The notes below the pieces were generated by a model. It searched no databases and was not told where the DNA came from. It was given only the letters and a program-made list of their open reading frames with translations. Below are positions 1 to 10,410 of a DNA stretch of 64,000 nucleotides, in pieces. The DNA comes from Leucaena leucocephala (taxonomy: Eukaryota > Streptophyta > Magnoliopsida > Fabales > Fabaceae). How positions within the stretch are numbered: the stretch's first letter is position 1; each line of letters opens with the position of its first letter. The DNA lies in NCBI GenBank assembly GCA_037074615.1, contig CM073550.1:11054001-11118000 (forward strand), given 5' to 3'. A program made the translations under genes and the position numbers.

Positions 1-429
1 AGCTAGACATCAACCTAGAGGATTATGAGGGGTTCCAGCTCAATGAGGCAATGATTTTGTTTTTAATTGAGGGAAGAGCTCCTCAAACTGGAGAGCCTTC
101 CAGCCAGCATGATGCAGGCGAGGTGAGGCAAGGAGGTTGGGGATGGTCAGGAGGATGATCAAGGCTCAAGGGGAGCCTGGTGTCCAATAAAATGAGTGGC
201 ATCATCTTGGAATGAGCCAAACGGGGCAGTTGGTAGAAGTCATGGGTAAGAATTTATTTAATTTGTACTTTATAATTTATAATTAGAATTTTATGAGTTT
301 GAATAATATAATTTATTTTTAAATTACACTTTGTAGACGATTAGGGGATTAGGTCCACTAGCAGGATGATAGTTATATACGTCTCCATGGTAACAACTAT
401 AAATATCTCCATAATGATAGTGATAGGCA
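1..429. other. Unidentified DNA, probably inside a decayed CACTA element
   Basis: No open gene is visible. The stretch has higher GC at 1-240 than the DNA after 250, and it lies directly upstream of CACTA transposase coding remains, so it is probably the same dead element. I do not recognise its coding content. Confidence 0.35.
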
Positions 430-1605
430 TTTCCATGATTAGGTTCACTTGACGGTTTACCTTGTTCGAGAAGCAAAGATTGCTAGCCCAGTTCAATATT
501 GATGGATGTACCCTATTGAGAGGTATGGGATACTTTATCTCTTCATTTTTTATTTTAGACTTGTGATTCGACAACACGCACAGTTATTAATGGAATGTGA
601 CATTGCAGATTTTTAGGAAAACTGAACACTTATGTTCATAATAAGGCATAGCCAGAGGGGTCAATAGCATAAGGTTATTTAGTGGACGAGGTCCTAAATT
701 TCTCTTCAAGGTACTTTGATGACATGGAGATGTATTTTAACCACCTGTGTCCTATTGACAATTCTCCTCCTCATCCTTCCATGTCAAGTGATTTATTTCC
801 TCCTGTTGGGAAACTCATTGGAGGTTCTGAGTTCTTCAAACTCACTTCCACAGAGAAACTGTAGGTATACAAACATGTTCTGATAGATTGCAGCTAAGTT
901 GAACCTTTCCTCTGGTAAGTATATATACATTAATTAAATGCACACTATTTTTTATATTTGTTATTTAATTTATTCATCTCTAACACTATAAAACAAATTA
1001 AACTTCATTGTACAGGGAGCACATAAGTCATGTTAGGTGTCAATTACGAGTATATAGGCAAACTTCTGTTGAGGCTAATAAAAGAGTCCACTGTGAGTTT
1101 CCTTATTGGTTTACACGACGAATGTGAAATGACAGCAGACTTTACACACCCAAGTTTAGAAATCTTTCACTCGGCCCGTTAGACCATGCGAGAAGGTATA
1201 CCGCGTATAATGTTAATGGGTTCAAATTCTATACGGTTGCACATGACTAGGCATTACTCACACAAAACTCCAGAGTTTGAGGCACATTTGAGAATATGAG
1301 TTATGTTAGCAGTAGTGACCGTGACATATGAGGCATCATCACTTATTACGAAAAGATCATTGACATCGTTGAGTTAAATTGCTACCTTTTACCATAACTC
1401 TCTTCAAATGCTCCTGGACAAACACGACATCTTCACAAGGACTTACTATTTATTACTTAAGCATCACATCTGTCAATTTTTTCCAGTATCTTTCATACTG
1501 GTAAATCTTAAGATGATGAGCTATTCATTCTGGTCTATGAGGTACACTAGGTTTATTTAGTCGAGGACGAGAAGCTTAAAAAGAAGACATGTCTCTATGC
1601 ATTGT
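430..1605 (+). pseudogene. CACTA (En/Spm) TNPD-type transposase relic, DUF4218 to DUF4216 part
   Basis: The plus strand, read across several frames, carries the C-terminal half of a plant CACTA transposase. A block at about 445-540 reads like the TNPD segment with HLTV, LVREA and a YxWMYPIER-like stretch. At about 600-865 follow PEGSIA, GYLVDEVLNFSSRYF and the segment to TSTEKL (DUF4218). A probable GT-AG intron spans 915-1015, and after it come EHISHVRCQLR and FPYWF. The DUF4216 part follows at 1140-1600, with a LGPLDHARRYTAYNVNGFKF-like stretch, TQNS and a YYEKIIDIVELN stretch. In-frame stops and frameshifts are frequent and the N-terminal transposase domain is absent from the window. It is not the same subclass as the element at 32.6-42.1 kb: the order is alike but the sequence differs clearly. 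The family assignment is strong; the exact ends are uncertain. Confidence 0.72.
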
Positions 1606-1710
1606 ATATGTAAAACTCAAGGTAGAATTAAAAATAAATAAATTATAGGATGAATGGAAAACGTAAGAAGGATGTTAAAAAATATTAAAGATAAATAATT
1701 TTTAAGAAAA
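1606..1710. other. AT-rich spacer
   Basis: Nothing recognisable lies between the transposase relic and the MITE. Confidence 0.3.
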
Positions 1711-2102
1711 TATTTAAGTTTCATGTATAGAATATAATTGCAAAAAAATCTTGAGAAATTATTAAATTACTGTGAAGTCCAACGGGGCTTAGGATTAATT
1801 TTTTTAAATTGTGAAATAAAGAAACTACCTCTAAAAAAATGTATCAGTTGTTATTTTTTTCCTTTGTTATTCTTTCCTCTAGAAGTTATCATTCATATTA
1901 CTTGAGTTATTATTTTTTCTTTCTTGTTTGAGTTATTATATTTTTCCGCATAGAATTACCATTCTTATTGCTTTAGTTATTTTTTTTATAGGAGCAATTG
2001 CATCATTTCACAATTTAAAAAATTAATCTTAAGTCCCGTGAGACTTCACAGTTATTTGATTATTTTCAAGAATTTTTTTTCAATTAGATTCAGACTTAAA
2101 TA
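1711..2102. mobile_element. MITE with long inverted arms (about 392 bp)
   Basis: The two ends are imperfect inverted repeats of about 100 bp. The left arm contains CTGTGAAGTCCAACGGGGC near 1772 and TTTTTAAATTGTGAAAT at about 1803-1819. The right arm contains the reverse complements: TTTCACAATTTAAAAAA near 2016 and GTCCCGTGAGACTTCACAG near 2034-2052. The arms can be followed outward to TATTTAAGT (1711) and ACTTAAATA (2102). The centre is T-rich and non-coding. No clear target duplication was found, so the superfamily is not assigned. Confidence 0.7.
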
Positions 2103-2289
2103 CAATTTTTCTATATTTTTTAATAAAGAAGATAAATAAAATTAAAAGTGAAACTCGATAGAGCTAAAAAGACTAATAATCAAGGGCATTTTCATTTGAA
2201 ATTTTAGATAGAAGAAGATATTTATTTTTCTATATATAATGAGATATATATTTATTTGTTTGTATTTTAATTAATGATAAATAGATGGA

Positions 2290-2490
2290 ATATTCATAGC
2301 TTGATGCATTCAATAATTTCTGTGGTTAAGTTCCCTCCAATAATCAAGGGCAAAAAAATTACCTCCAATAACACGTTAATGCTGAAAGCACTGACTTCTC
2401 CATCAACATTGACTTAATTATAACCATTGACTCCCATTCGGTACATTGAATAATGCCTTCTTGTCTTCTTCGTCATCATTAAAAATGAAC
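2290..2490. repeat. Dispersed spacer repeat, copy 1 (second copy near 5390-5490)
   Basis: The string TTCATAGCTTGATGCATTCA, the CACTGACTTCTCCATCAAC stretch and TAACCATTGACTCCCATTC recur in shortened, diverged form near 5397-5475 (TTCAATGCTTGATCCATTCA, then TAACCCTTGACTCTTTTCAT). This looks like an old duplication or a degraded element. No coding potential is visible. Confidence 0.5.
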
Positions 2491-2659
2491 TTCTCCTTTA
2501 ATTTCGGGCCTTAATATAAGGGGCAAAGTGTAAGGGGGAATTACAAATGGGAATATATATCTATAATAAAATTTCTAATATTTCTCCTCGACCCCTTAAT
2601 CATTTTGTGGAAAAAATTGTAACAAATGTTTTAAAAAGGTGTACAACTCATACAAATTA

Positions 2660-3075
2660 AATTCATAAATGGCACTCCCAAATTTAGTAGTCGATTTTAA
2701 ATGTGGGGAGTTGAAAATCTGCAAGCTTTTTTCTAAATTAAAAGTCATACAAATGAAATTAAATTTGCAATTACCACTCCTAAATTCATCCATCAATTGA
2801 GATGCAGAAAATTTGCTAAATGTTGTTTAGAAAAAAAAACTTCATGAGTGTGACTCCCAAATTCAGCAATAATCACTTTCAGGTTGCCTTGCATGTTTAA
2901 AAAGTTTTTTTTTTCTGAAAAAAAAATACAAGTGCCACGCCCAAATTCTATAGTTAATTTCAAGTTGCCTAAATCATATTAACAATTTTTTTAAAAAAAA
3001 ATTTATAATTCACATAAAAGAAATTTATAAGTACCACTCTAAAATTCAGCAATTCATAATTTCGGGGCATTTTGA
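2660..3075. repeat. Diverged tandem array, unit about 75-105 bp, five copies
   Basis: The motif CACTCCCAAATTCAGCA followed by AATTTCAAGTTGCC-like text recurs with drift near 2668, 2774, 2850, 2936 and 3034, separated by A/T runs. The spacing is irregular. A related stretch (TTTCAAGTTGCC, then CATATTAC, then TATAATTCAT) occurs again near 31536-31590, so the unit is also dispersed. No coding potential is visible. Confidence 0.55.
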
Positions 3076-5880
3076 TCATAAAACTTTTTTCATCTAAGAA
3101 AAGGGCCAAAGCCTTTGGGAGCAATTTCAGAATTTTGAGGTCCTTCCCTATTTGTAATTAATTTCATTATATGGTTCTTATTTGGTAATTTCACCATAAA
3201 GATATCTAAACCAGTTTTCCGAAAAATGGTTAGTCAAAAAAATATATATAAAGACTTCTTCTTTAAAAGAATAGCAATAAAGAAAATTGAAAAACGTTTT
3301 GGTTATAGGGCTGCTAATAAAGAAGAATAGTCATATGAGAAATAGAAAGTTCTTGAGTAACTTGTATTTATTTGAATTTGTAGTTAGAAAGTGATGTAGA
3401 GCGACTTTTTAAGCAAATGAAGAATATTATTTTATAGGATTTGTACAATGAATAACTTGTGGAGTTTCCCTTCAAACTATCTTATGTAATGTGTCAAAGA
3501 GAACACTAACTAATTAATAAGATAATATATTTTTGAAATATGAACCACCTTTAGTAATTTTGGAGATTCCATTAATATTAAAGAAACAAATAGGGAACAA
3601 TTTAGTTTGACGTGTTAGATAAAAATTCTCATTTCTTAAATAAGTGGTTGTGATTTTAGTTTTTAGTTTTTATGTTAAAAAAAATTAAATTTTAAGCATA
3701 CTTTGTCATATAATTTTTTGTTGGGTCTTATAATTTTGCAAGAGAATTAAAATTTGAAATATTTCTTTTATGTAGATCTAGTAGATGTTCAAATCAAACC
3801 TCCCATGTTCTTCTCATTCATTCTCTTAATTCTAACTTTTTCCGTGTATGGTTGTTCGTAATATAATTTACATTATCCTCTTCGAATCAAATTATTATAT
3901 TGACATATTTTCTCCTGATCATATGGCACAAAATGGTATTTAGTTGAGTTGTTTTACGATATTTGCTGAGTGTGCATGCATCATTCTAGAAGAATAGAAA
4001 TTTTGAAACTTTAGATTATTAATGGAACGAGTAAAGAAAAGCTATCGGAGCTATCTGTTATTGGAAAATACCAGTATCTAATAAGGTTAATGTTTTATCG
4101 AATTGATATATATATATATATATATATATGACTAACAAATGTTATATGGTATAGCAAATATTGGATTTTAAAGGGATACAATAAGTATAAAATTGCGGTA
4201 ATAGAGACGAGTATGTTGATATGAATGTAATAAGATTTGAAATTGTCATATAAAAAGATAAGTAGGTGTGGTGTCTATTAAAAAAATGATAGAAAATATT
4301 TATATTGTTAGAACATATATAAAGAAAGCCATATGAGGCATTGATGATGAATATAGATAAAATAATATGGAGTCATCTAAAATAGGATAAAAAACAAACT
4401 AAGAACATAACTTTTAATTAACAATAAATTTAAATATTTGGTTATTGATAAAATAAAATGATACTATACTATTTATGTAGTAATTTTATTTAGTAGGATA
4501 AATTTTTTATTTAAAGTTGGTATTTTATGATTACCGATAGTATACATTTTATAATTTCAACCACTCAACATGCATTTTATAAGTAATGTCTCCATCAATT
4601 TTATTATTATTTTGTAAGATGGATACCAAATTATATATATATTATTTACATTTATTGATATTATTTTTTTGAAATCTTATTTTATCTCTTAATTTTATTT
4701 AGTTTTGATGATTTGATATCTTAATTTAAGTTTGGTTTTACTTTCATTCTTTAATTTTATATAGTCTAAATTTGAATTCTTATCTTGTTTCAAATTGCAC
4801 ATCTTTGATTCTTTTCCCATCAATTTCATTTTGTTCTAATATAGTTCCTTAATTTTACCTCATTTTTATTTTAATTAGTTTCTCAATCATTATGTTTTAA
4901 AAAAAAACTCAAATAGTTTTCCTTAATTAAAAAGCTAATGAAACTTCAGATATAATTAAAAAAAAATAGATTAAAACTGAAAAGTTAAACAAGAATGTAA
5001 AATTTAGGATAAAGTTAAAGAAATTTAATTTAAACTATATATGACCTTTGGAAATGAAAGTAAAATTTTAAAAGCATACTAAAAACATAGTTAAAGCAAA
5101 AAAGAAAAGAGTTAAAAAAATAAAAGTTAAACTTGAGAAACAATTATAGTCAAACTATATTTTAATATTAAAAATAATTAAAATCACCAAGAAGATAAAT
5201 TAATATTAACAATAACATATTTCTTTGAACTGAACAATAACATGATAAATCTTTTGTAAAAATAAGTCTCTATGCTCTTTTTTGGATAAAGAACATGTCT
5301 TTGTGCTCTAATTCAGTTGGTTTTAAATGTGTAATTTTCTATTAAAAAGATTTTAAATTGTGGGACAATTTAAAGGAATGTTGCAATTAAACATATTCAA
5401 TGCTTGATCCATTCAACAATTTCATGGACTTCTCCTTAAACACTGACTTATAACCCTTGACTCTTTTCATTACATCATCTGCCATCTAATAATATTATTA
5501 ATTAATTTAAATACGAGTGAGGTCAAGTCTTAAATGATTTCTGTTGTAATTTTTTTTATTCAAACTTAAGACTTAAGGGATAACGTATATACATTGGATA
5601 GTTACTCCTTCTCTGAGTGGTCATAACTAAAAAGGACTAAGCATCTCAAATTTGGGCCCTGATTTACGGTTAAGGAAATTATTTAAACCAAAATAAAATT
5701 GGGAGAATTACATACAAGTCAAAGAAGAAAATTAATTACCCACATATTCTAAGCGTTTGTAAATACAAAGGTTTGACACGTAGATATTGAAGTTTGATGC
5801 CTAAATGAGACTGAGAAAATAATTAATTTTCTTATTTGAGACATGTTGTTTGTTGTTTTTTGACATTATACTCAATTTGG
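3076..5880. other. AT-rich intergenic region
   Basis: This is a long stretch with no convincing gene. It contains a perfect (AT)12 run at 4106-4129, homopolymer-rich DNA at 4640-5170, and the second copy of the spacer repeat near 5390-5490. No element termini could be supported. Confidence 0.5.
4106..4129. repeat. (AT)12 microsatellite
   Basis: Twenty-four bases of perfect alternating AT, likely length-polymorphic. Confidence 0.95.
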
Positions 5881-5902
5881 TTTGGGAGAACTCAACTTGT
5901 CT

Positions 5903-6055
5903 TAAGTGAGGTGTAACAATGGAGGAGTTTTCGTTGCTTGCGACTATGTTATGATGATGAAAGGAAAGTGATGATGATTTAGTGTTTTATTTAATTTGGA
6001 TTAATTAAGAATTATTAGTATGATGGTGTGATGAAATAAAAATAAAATTAAAGTA
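5903..6055 (+). pseudogene. PR-1 relic, last part of CDS plus 3' UTR
   Basis: About 48 bases (5905-5952) are readily aligned with the 3' coding part of the PR-1 genes in this window. They translate to VRCNNGGVFVACDYV, matching the RCDNGGTFIGCNYD region. The sequence then runs into GATGAAAGGAAAGTGATGATGAT and a following AT-rich tail, which match the 3' UTRs of the PR-1 copy at 43.2 kb and PR-1 gene A. The rest of the gene and the terminal PxGNxxxxRPY peptide are missing. The downstream spacer at 7.4-7.8 kb also matches the spacer downstream of the 43-kb pseudogene, so these are sister copies of one ancestral unit. Confidence 0.72.
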
Positions 6056-6569
6056 CTCATCCGTTCCTTAATATAAGATATAATTTTAGAGTTAATATTA
6101 ATAATAAATATAAGATTTTTTTCCTATATATTTTAATTATTTTTAAATTATTCCTATTTATACATTCTCAATAATAATTAAGAGAGGAATAACAAAAAAA
6201 GATCAAGTAAGAGAGGAAAAATTAAAAGAAGATGATTATTATGTTTTAGTAAAAATATGTTATATTAACTAAATTAATTAATTTTTTTTTAATTTAATCT
6301 AATAGTCATCATCAATATATCTTTAGAAATGTACTAATTACTTAGTGATCGGGATATTTGTAATCTTCTCTTTCTACTTAGTTACTCTATCAAATCTAAT
6401 ATTTTCTTTTTACCACCTTATTCCTTCATTTTCATATTTTACTTTTATTGCTTATTTTCAATTTTTTTTATTTTTAAACTTAAATTTAATCCAGTTGGCA
6501 ATGGCAAAATTTGTATGGACAATACTTAGATCCTTTATGTCCATTAAGCCAATAAGACGATGCCACCTG
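6056..6569. other. AT-rich spacer
   Basis: No gene or repeat could be supported. An apparent frame of 89 codons here is hydrophobic and low-complexity, overlaps the end of the inverted-repeat element that follows, and is not counted as a gene. Confidence 0.4.
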
Positions 6570-6992
6570 GATTATTTTTACACCTCAGCACTTAACCCCA
6601 TAAACCACGGTTAACCCGTTAAAAATCGTGGAACATCGAGAGTGAGTATAGATTCATACAATGAGTATGTAATTAAAATTTAGTGGAAGAGAAGGATTCG
6701 CATTAATAGATGGCCAAATATTGATTAGTATTGGAATGGTTCAAAACTTAAAGAAAGGAGCAAAAATTGGTAGAGTTTCGATAAAGAAAGTCGAAGCTGA
6801 TGGTGATGGAAAAGAGAGGCGTTCGAAGTTGAATCAGGAATTTCTCTTCGGCGGTGGGTAATGCATTACTGGTGAAAGCAGAGGAGGCAGAAGAGAAAGG
6901 GGGATTTTCTGTGAGTTACCGTAGATAGAAGGGAACAAGAAAATGTGTTAACGGTGGTTTGTGGGGTTAAGTGCTGAGGTGTAAAAATAATC
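6570..6992. mobile_element. Inverted-repeat element (about 423 bp) with a GC-richer core
   Basis: Terminal inverted repeats of about 50 bp are visible. The left end reads GATTATTTTTACACCTCAGC, then ACTTAACCCCATAAACCACGG. The right end is its reverse complement with few mismatches (GTGGTTTGTGGGGTTAAGTG, then CTGAGGTGTAAAAATAATC). The core at 6780-6930 is clearly richer in G and C than the flanks (GAGAGGCGTTCG, CTTCGGCGGTGGG). No equal-length target duplication was found. It could be a MITE or a small element carrying captured host DNA. Confidence 0.72.
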
Positions 6993-7439
6993 TCTTATTA
7001 ATATTTTGAGGTGAGGAATGATAATATTTGTCAATGTGTTGTTAATATATGACAAATATTTTTTGTATGAAAAAAAATCTGGATAGAAAATGTTTTGATT
7101 GGAGAATTTTAAATTTTGGTATTAGTTAGAAATAAATTGTTACTTTATATTAATAGATATTTCTTTATGTCATATACTTTTTTTTAATGCTGTCTTTAGG
7201 TTTCTTATTAATATTGAGAGTCTAGGGATGAAATTTTCTTGAAATGAGAGGGGGAGGTATTTATTTTTTGAAAATTATATAAAATTTAATTCTTTTAATT
7301 TTTTGTCCAAAAAATTCAATTCTTTGGTTAAACAAGTACATTTCTGTTTAAAGAATATATTAAGTTTTTTTAATTTTCCTTCTGAACAGTGATTTTGTTG
7401 GAAGATGTGAATGGGATTCTTTTAATTTATAAAACCTTT
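6993..7439. other. AT-rich spacer
   Basis: No gene is seen. The last part (from about 7380) begins to resemble spacer DNA near 43880-43980. Confidence 0.4.
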
Positions 7440-7800
7440 TTGTTATTTTCTACAGTTCACTCCGCTATATCTCTTGCCAAGCTAAAACGAATGGATTAAA
7501 GCCTATGAGATACGAAACAAGAAAATTCAAAACATTGAACCTTCAATTCTCTAAATCCTGTGAAATAATTATTGGAAAACAAATTTATGTTACTATAGGG
7601 TCAAGAATAATCTGAAATTATTCTACAATTGATTTCTGCTTCACATCTGATATTCATTTGACCTTTAAATTTTGAAGAAAATAAATAACTACCGAGTACA
7701 AAACGTATTAACACTATCACTCTATGATATAATTTATTTTTATTACAGGGAAAAAGTTTAGGATCAATACATCAAGTTAATTTCTGTTTGGGAGATGGCA
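7440..7800. repeat. PR-1 unit spacer block, copy 1
   Basis: This block recurs at 43980-44740 in the same order: TGCCAAGCTAAAACGAATGG, then GCCTATGAGATACGAAACAA, CATTGAACCTTCAATTCTCT, AAATAACTACCGAGTACAAA, TTTATTTTTATTAC and AAAGTTTAGGATCAATACAT. Shorter related pieces occur at 53780-53960 and 32378-32450. These blocks show that whole multi-kilobase PR-1 units were duplicated, not just the coding regions. Confidence 0.75.
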
Positions 7801-8929
7801 AAAATAAAGAACCTTTTGTCATTAATAATTATTGAAATCATATAATTATCCTTTTACCGAAAATGTTTCATGTGAAATTTTAGAATATCGGTCCAAATTA
7901 TCAGACAGTTCCAAATTACAAAAGAAGAGTGACAAATCTATGCAACAAATATTTATGAAATTTCACATCAACTTTTTAAAATTAATACTGATATGTAAAA
8001 ATTTGCTATAATCTATAAGCTATAATTGGTATAATTCAACCTGACTTATTACTTTCAATTTATTTATCTGTAAGCTATAATAAATAATTCTAATCAATAA
8101 TCTCACTTTAATTTTAAAAAATTTTGAGCCCCACTTTAATAGGATTATTGATTAATTACCATTATAAGCTCAAAATCTTTCAAAGATCAAAGTGAGGGCT
8201 CCAAATCTTTCAAAAATTAATTTTTTAATTTTTAATTTTCAATTTTCAATTTTCAACATCAAAGATTTTATAGAAACGAGAATAACACACTAGCAATCCT
8301 TAATCTTTGTTGAAAACATTAATTATTAAAATGACTTATTGCAAAGATTAATTTGACAGTCATCTTCCATAATTTACAATTGTCTATATAATAATTTTTT
8401 TATAATATCAACCAGATCCTATTATCAAGTATCATAATTTCTGAGTTAGTGGCTGCCCTCCCAGCATAGGTATCTCTTCTAAAAATTAAACTCGATATCT
8501 AGAGGGATTTAGTGGAGACTTACACTGCTAAACCAACTCTATGTTAGTTGATTATATAATAATTTGCATAAGACTATCCAAAATTTAACATGGAACATTT
8601 TATGAGAAAGGGTAGTTATGTAATTTTATATGATTATTAAGAGCCATAGTTGGTTCAATGGAATTTCAAATTTTTTTATCTCATGCTAAAATTAAATTAA
8701 AGTACTAGTCCCACAGCGACATCTGCATTATATTTATTTACAATACTCTAATATATAAATACTTCACCAAAAGAAAAGTCAAAATCGTTAAACAACGTCG
8801 TTGGAAGTTCAATTCCCAATCTTTATTTATATAATAAATATATAGTAAATATAGAGAAAAGTCTACCTTTTATTCTCAGCACTATATAAAAGGAAAACAA
8901 AAAATCTTACTAAAATAAATGAGGTAGTG
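7801..8929. other. AT-rich intergenic region
   Basis: No gene is visible. A hairpin-like stretch around 8000-8230 has repeated TATAAGCTATAAT and AATCAATAATC words in both orientations and may be a decayed MITE, but its ends could not be fixed. Confidence 0.35.
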
Positions 8930-9130
8930 AAGGAAGACAAAATGAAGCAAGTTTTAAATTATTTTGCAGAAGTAAGCAAGACTGTAGAGTTTCCTAGTCA
9001 TTCACGCTTTATTATGATTGTTTTGAAACTTCCACCTCCTTGCTTAGCCCAACCCAATATTTATAGCTAACAATTTGTTAATTATATTTAATTAACATTT
9101 TTTCTAACCAAGTAGTTAACATAATAAAAT
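8930..9130 (+). repeat. Distal upstream module shared by PR-1 copies
   Basis: This module carries a TTCACGC(A/T)TTA start, TTTTGAAACTT, TATAGC(T)AACAA and TTTTTCTAACC(A/G)A(G/A)TAGTT words. It is seen again upstream of the 43-kb pseudogene (about 42170-42420) and of PR-1 gene C (56840-57070). It may be conserved promoter DNA or simply duplicated DNA that has not yet decayed. Confidence 0.55.
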
Positions 9131-9479
9131 TTAATATTTTCTTTAGTCTGTATTAAACATAATAAAAGTAACTTATAAATTCAATCAGATAAGTATATAT
9201 ACAAACTCTTGAGCTGGTGTAAAGGTTTGATTACGTCATAAATCCTAATTAAATACCACATCTCAATTTATTATGTCTCTGAAATTTATATATTTTTTTT
9301 TAAATTTTATTAGCTTTCATCAAGGGAATATTATCCCAAGAAAATTATTAGATTGTATAAGAAAATTAATACATATTTTTTACAAATAACTAACTAACAA
9401 TATAATTCTTTTAGTCTCTATAAATTAATTATCTAACTCTATTTAAAATAAAAAAGGGTGTATATATATATTATTCACC

Positions 9480-9570
9480 AATTATGATTATTTTGAAATT
9501 TCCTCCCCTTCTTATCCAACCCTAAGTAGTCATTTTTAACAATTTAACAATTTTTTTACTAATTAGAAAG
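9480..9570 (+). promoter_or_regulatory. Conserved proximal block upstream of PR-1 gene A
   Basis: The block reads CTTATCCAACCCTAAGTAGT, then CATTTTTAACAATTTAACAA and TTTTTTTACTAATTAG. Near-identical blocks sit upstream of gene B (about 46745-46820), of gene C twice (57193-57260 and 57490-57550), and of the 43-kb pseudogene (42550-42600). The CCAACC core resembles a MYB-binding AC element; that reading is inference. Confidence 0.55.
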
Positions 9571-9700
9571 ATATAGACATAATCTATTAATCTATATCGA
9601 TTGAATAAATAGGAAGTACTAGCTCTTTATCTCCAGTTGCATGAATTACACGCTTTAGACTTTACAGGATCCTCATTCATAATTTTCCACTCTAAATTCC

Positions 9701-9710
9701 CTATAAATAC
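9701..9710 (+). promoter_or_regulatory. TATA box of PR-1 gene A
   Basis: CTATAAATAC lies about 70 bases upstream of the start codon. The same position relative to the ATG is kept in genes B (TATAAAT at 46991) and C (TATAAAT at 57567), which supports it as the core promoter. Confidence 0.8.
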
Positions 9711-9777
9711 CTCCCCAAGGCCTCCCACATCGTCATCTCTCATTTCTTCATCAAACACTTCATACAATAACAAAACA

Positions 9778-10263
9778 ATGGAGCTATCTTCCAAGCTTTC
9801 ATTTTCTCTCTGCTTCTCTCTCTTTGTTTTCATAGCTTATGCTCAAGATTCGCCACAAGACTATGTGAATGGTCACAACGCTGCAAGATCACAAGTGGGT
9901 GTTCCAAACATAGCTTGGGATGATACAGTGGCTGCTTTTGCACAAAACTATGCCAACCAACGCAAGGGTGATTGCCAGTTGGTGCACTCTGGTGGCGGCG
10001 GCAAGTATGGTGAGAACCTTGCATGGAGCTCCGGAGACATGAGCGGAGCCGATGCCGTGAAGATGTGGGTGGACGAGAAGGCATATTATGACTACAATAG
10101 CAACACGTGCGCTGCCGGAAAACAGTGCGGGCACTATACTCAGGTGGTTTGGAAGAATTCGATTCGTGTTGGGTGTGCTAAAGTGAGGTGTGACAATGGA
10201 GGAACTTTCATTGGCTGCAACTATGATCCTCCCGGTAACTATGTTGGAGAAAGACCTTACTGA
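9778..10263 (+). CDS. PR1: Pathogenesis-related protein 1 (PR-1), gene A
   Basis: Intronless, 161 codons, the usual plant PR-1 length. Residues 1-22 form a signal peptide (MELSSK, hydrophobic core, AYA before Q23), so the product should be secreted to the apoplast. The rest is one CAP domain. It has six mature-chain cysteines (66, 111, 117, 133, 138, 147), the GHYTQVVW signature at 118-125, and a His/Glu cavity set (H70, E79, E100, H119). The last 11 residues, PPGNYVGERPY after CNYD, fit the CAPE peptide that some PR-1 proteins release. Known family roles are sterol binding and anti-oomycete or antifungal activity, induced by salicylate. The ATG at 9778 is chosen because it opens the signal peptide and follows a TATA box; an in-frame ATG 141 bases upstream lies before the TATA box. 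The 3' DNA has AATAAA at 10321. Intact. Confidence 0.95.
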   Translation: MELSSKLSFSLCFSLFVFIAYAQDSPQDYVNGHNAARSQVGVPNIAWDDTVAAFAQNYANQRKGDCQLVHSGGGGKYGENLAWSSGDMSGADAVKMWVDEKAYYDYNSNTCAAGKQCGHYTQVVWKNSIRVGCAKVRCDNGGTFIGCNYDPPGNYVGERPY

Positions 10264-10410
10264 TCGATCGATGAAATGAAAGTGATGATGATGATGATCA
10301 TCACTTATTAGAATAAGGGAAATAAATAAATGGAACAACAGAATTCCATGTATTTTGTATTAATACCATATGTTGGTGTCATGTTGTGATGAAATAAATT
10401 TAGAGTAATT
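10264..10410 (+). promoter_or_regulatory. 3' UTR and polyadenylation region of PR-1 gene A
   Basis: Overlapping AATAAATAAA lies at 10321-10330 and GAAATAAATTT near 10391. The stretch GGAACAACAGAATTCCATGT and TATTTTGTA that follows is also found downstream of gene B (47641-47670), which shows that the A and B units share 3' DNA. Confidence 0.6.

Noticed and set aside
6345..6614. 89-codon hydrophobic frame
   Set aside because: AT-driven low complexity, overlaps the inverted-repeat element end, and has no homology I recognise.
9637..9777. In-frame upstream extension of PR-1 gene A starting at ATG 9637
   Set aside because: It lies upstream of the TATA box, has no PR-1 content, and would bury the signal peptide. 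The ATG at 9778 is the start in all three paralogues.
9830..10338. Minus-strand frames of 84 and 149 codons across PR-1 gene A, and a 134-codon one across gene B
   Set aside because: They are antisense shadows of the conserved PR-1 coding region with no family features of their own.
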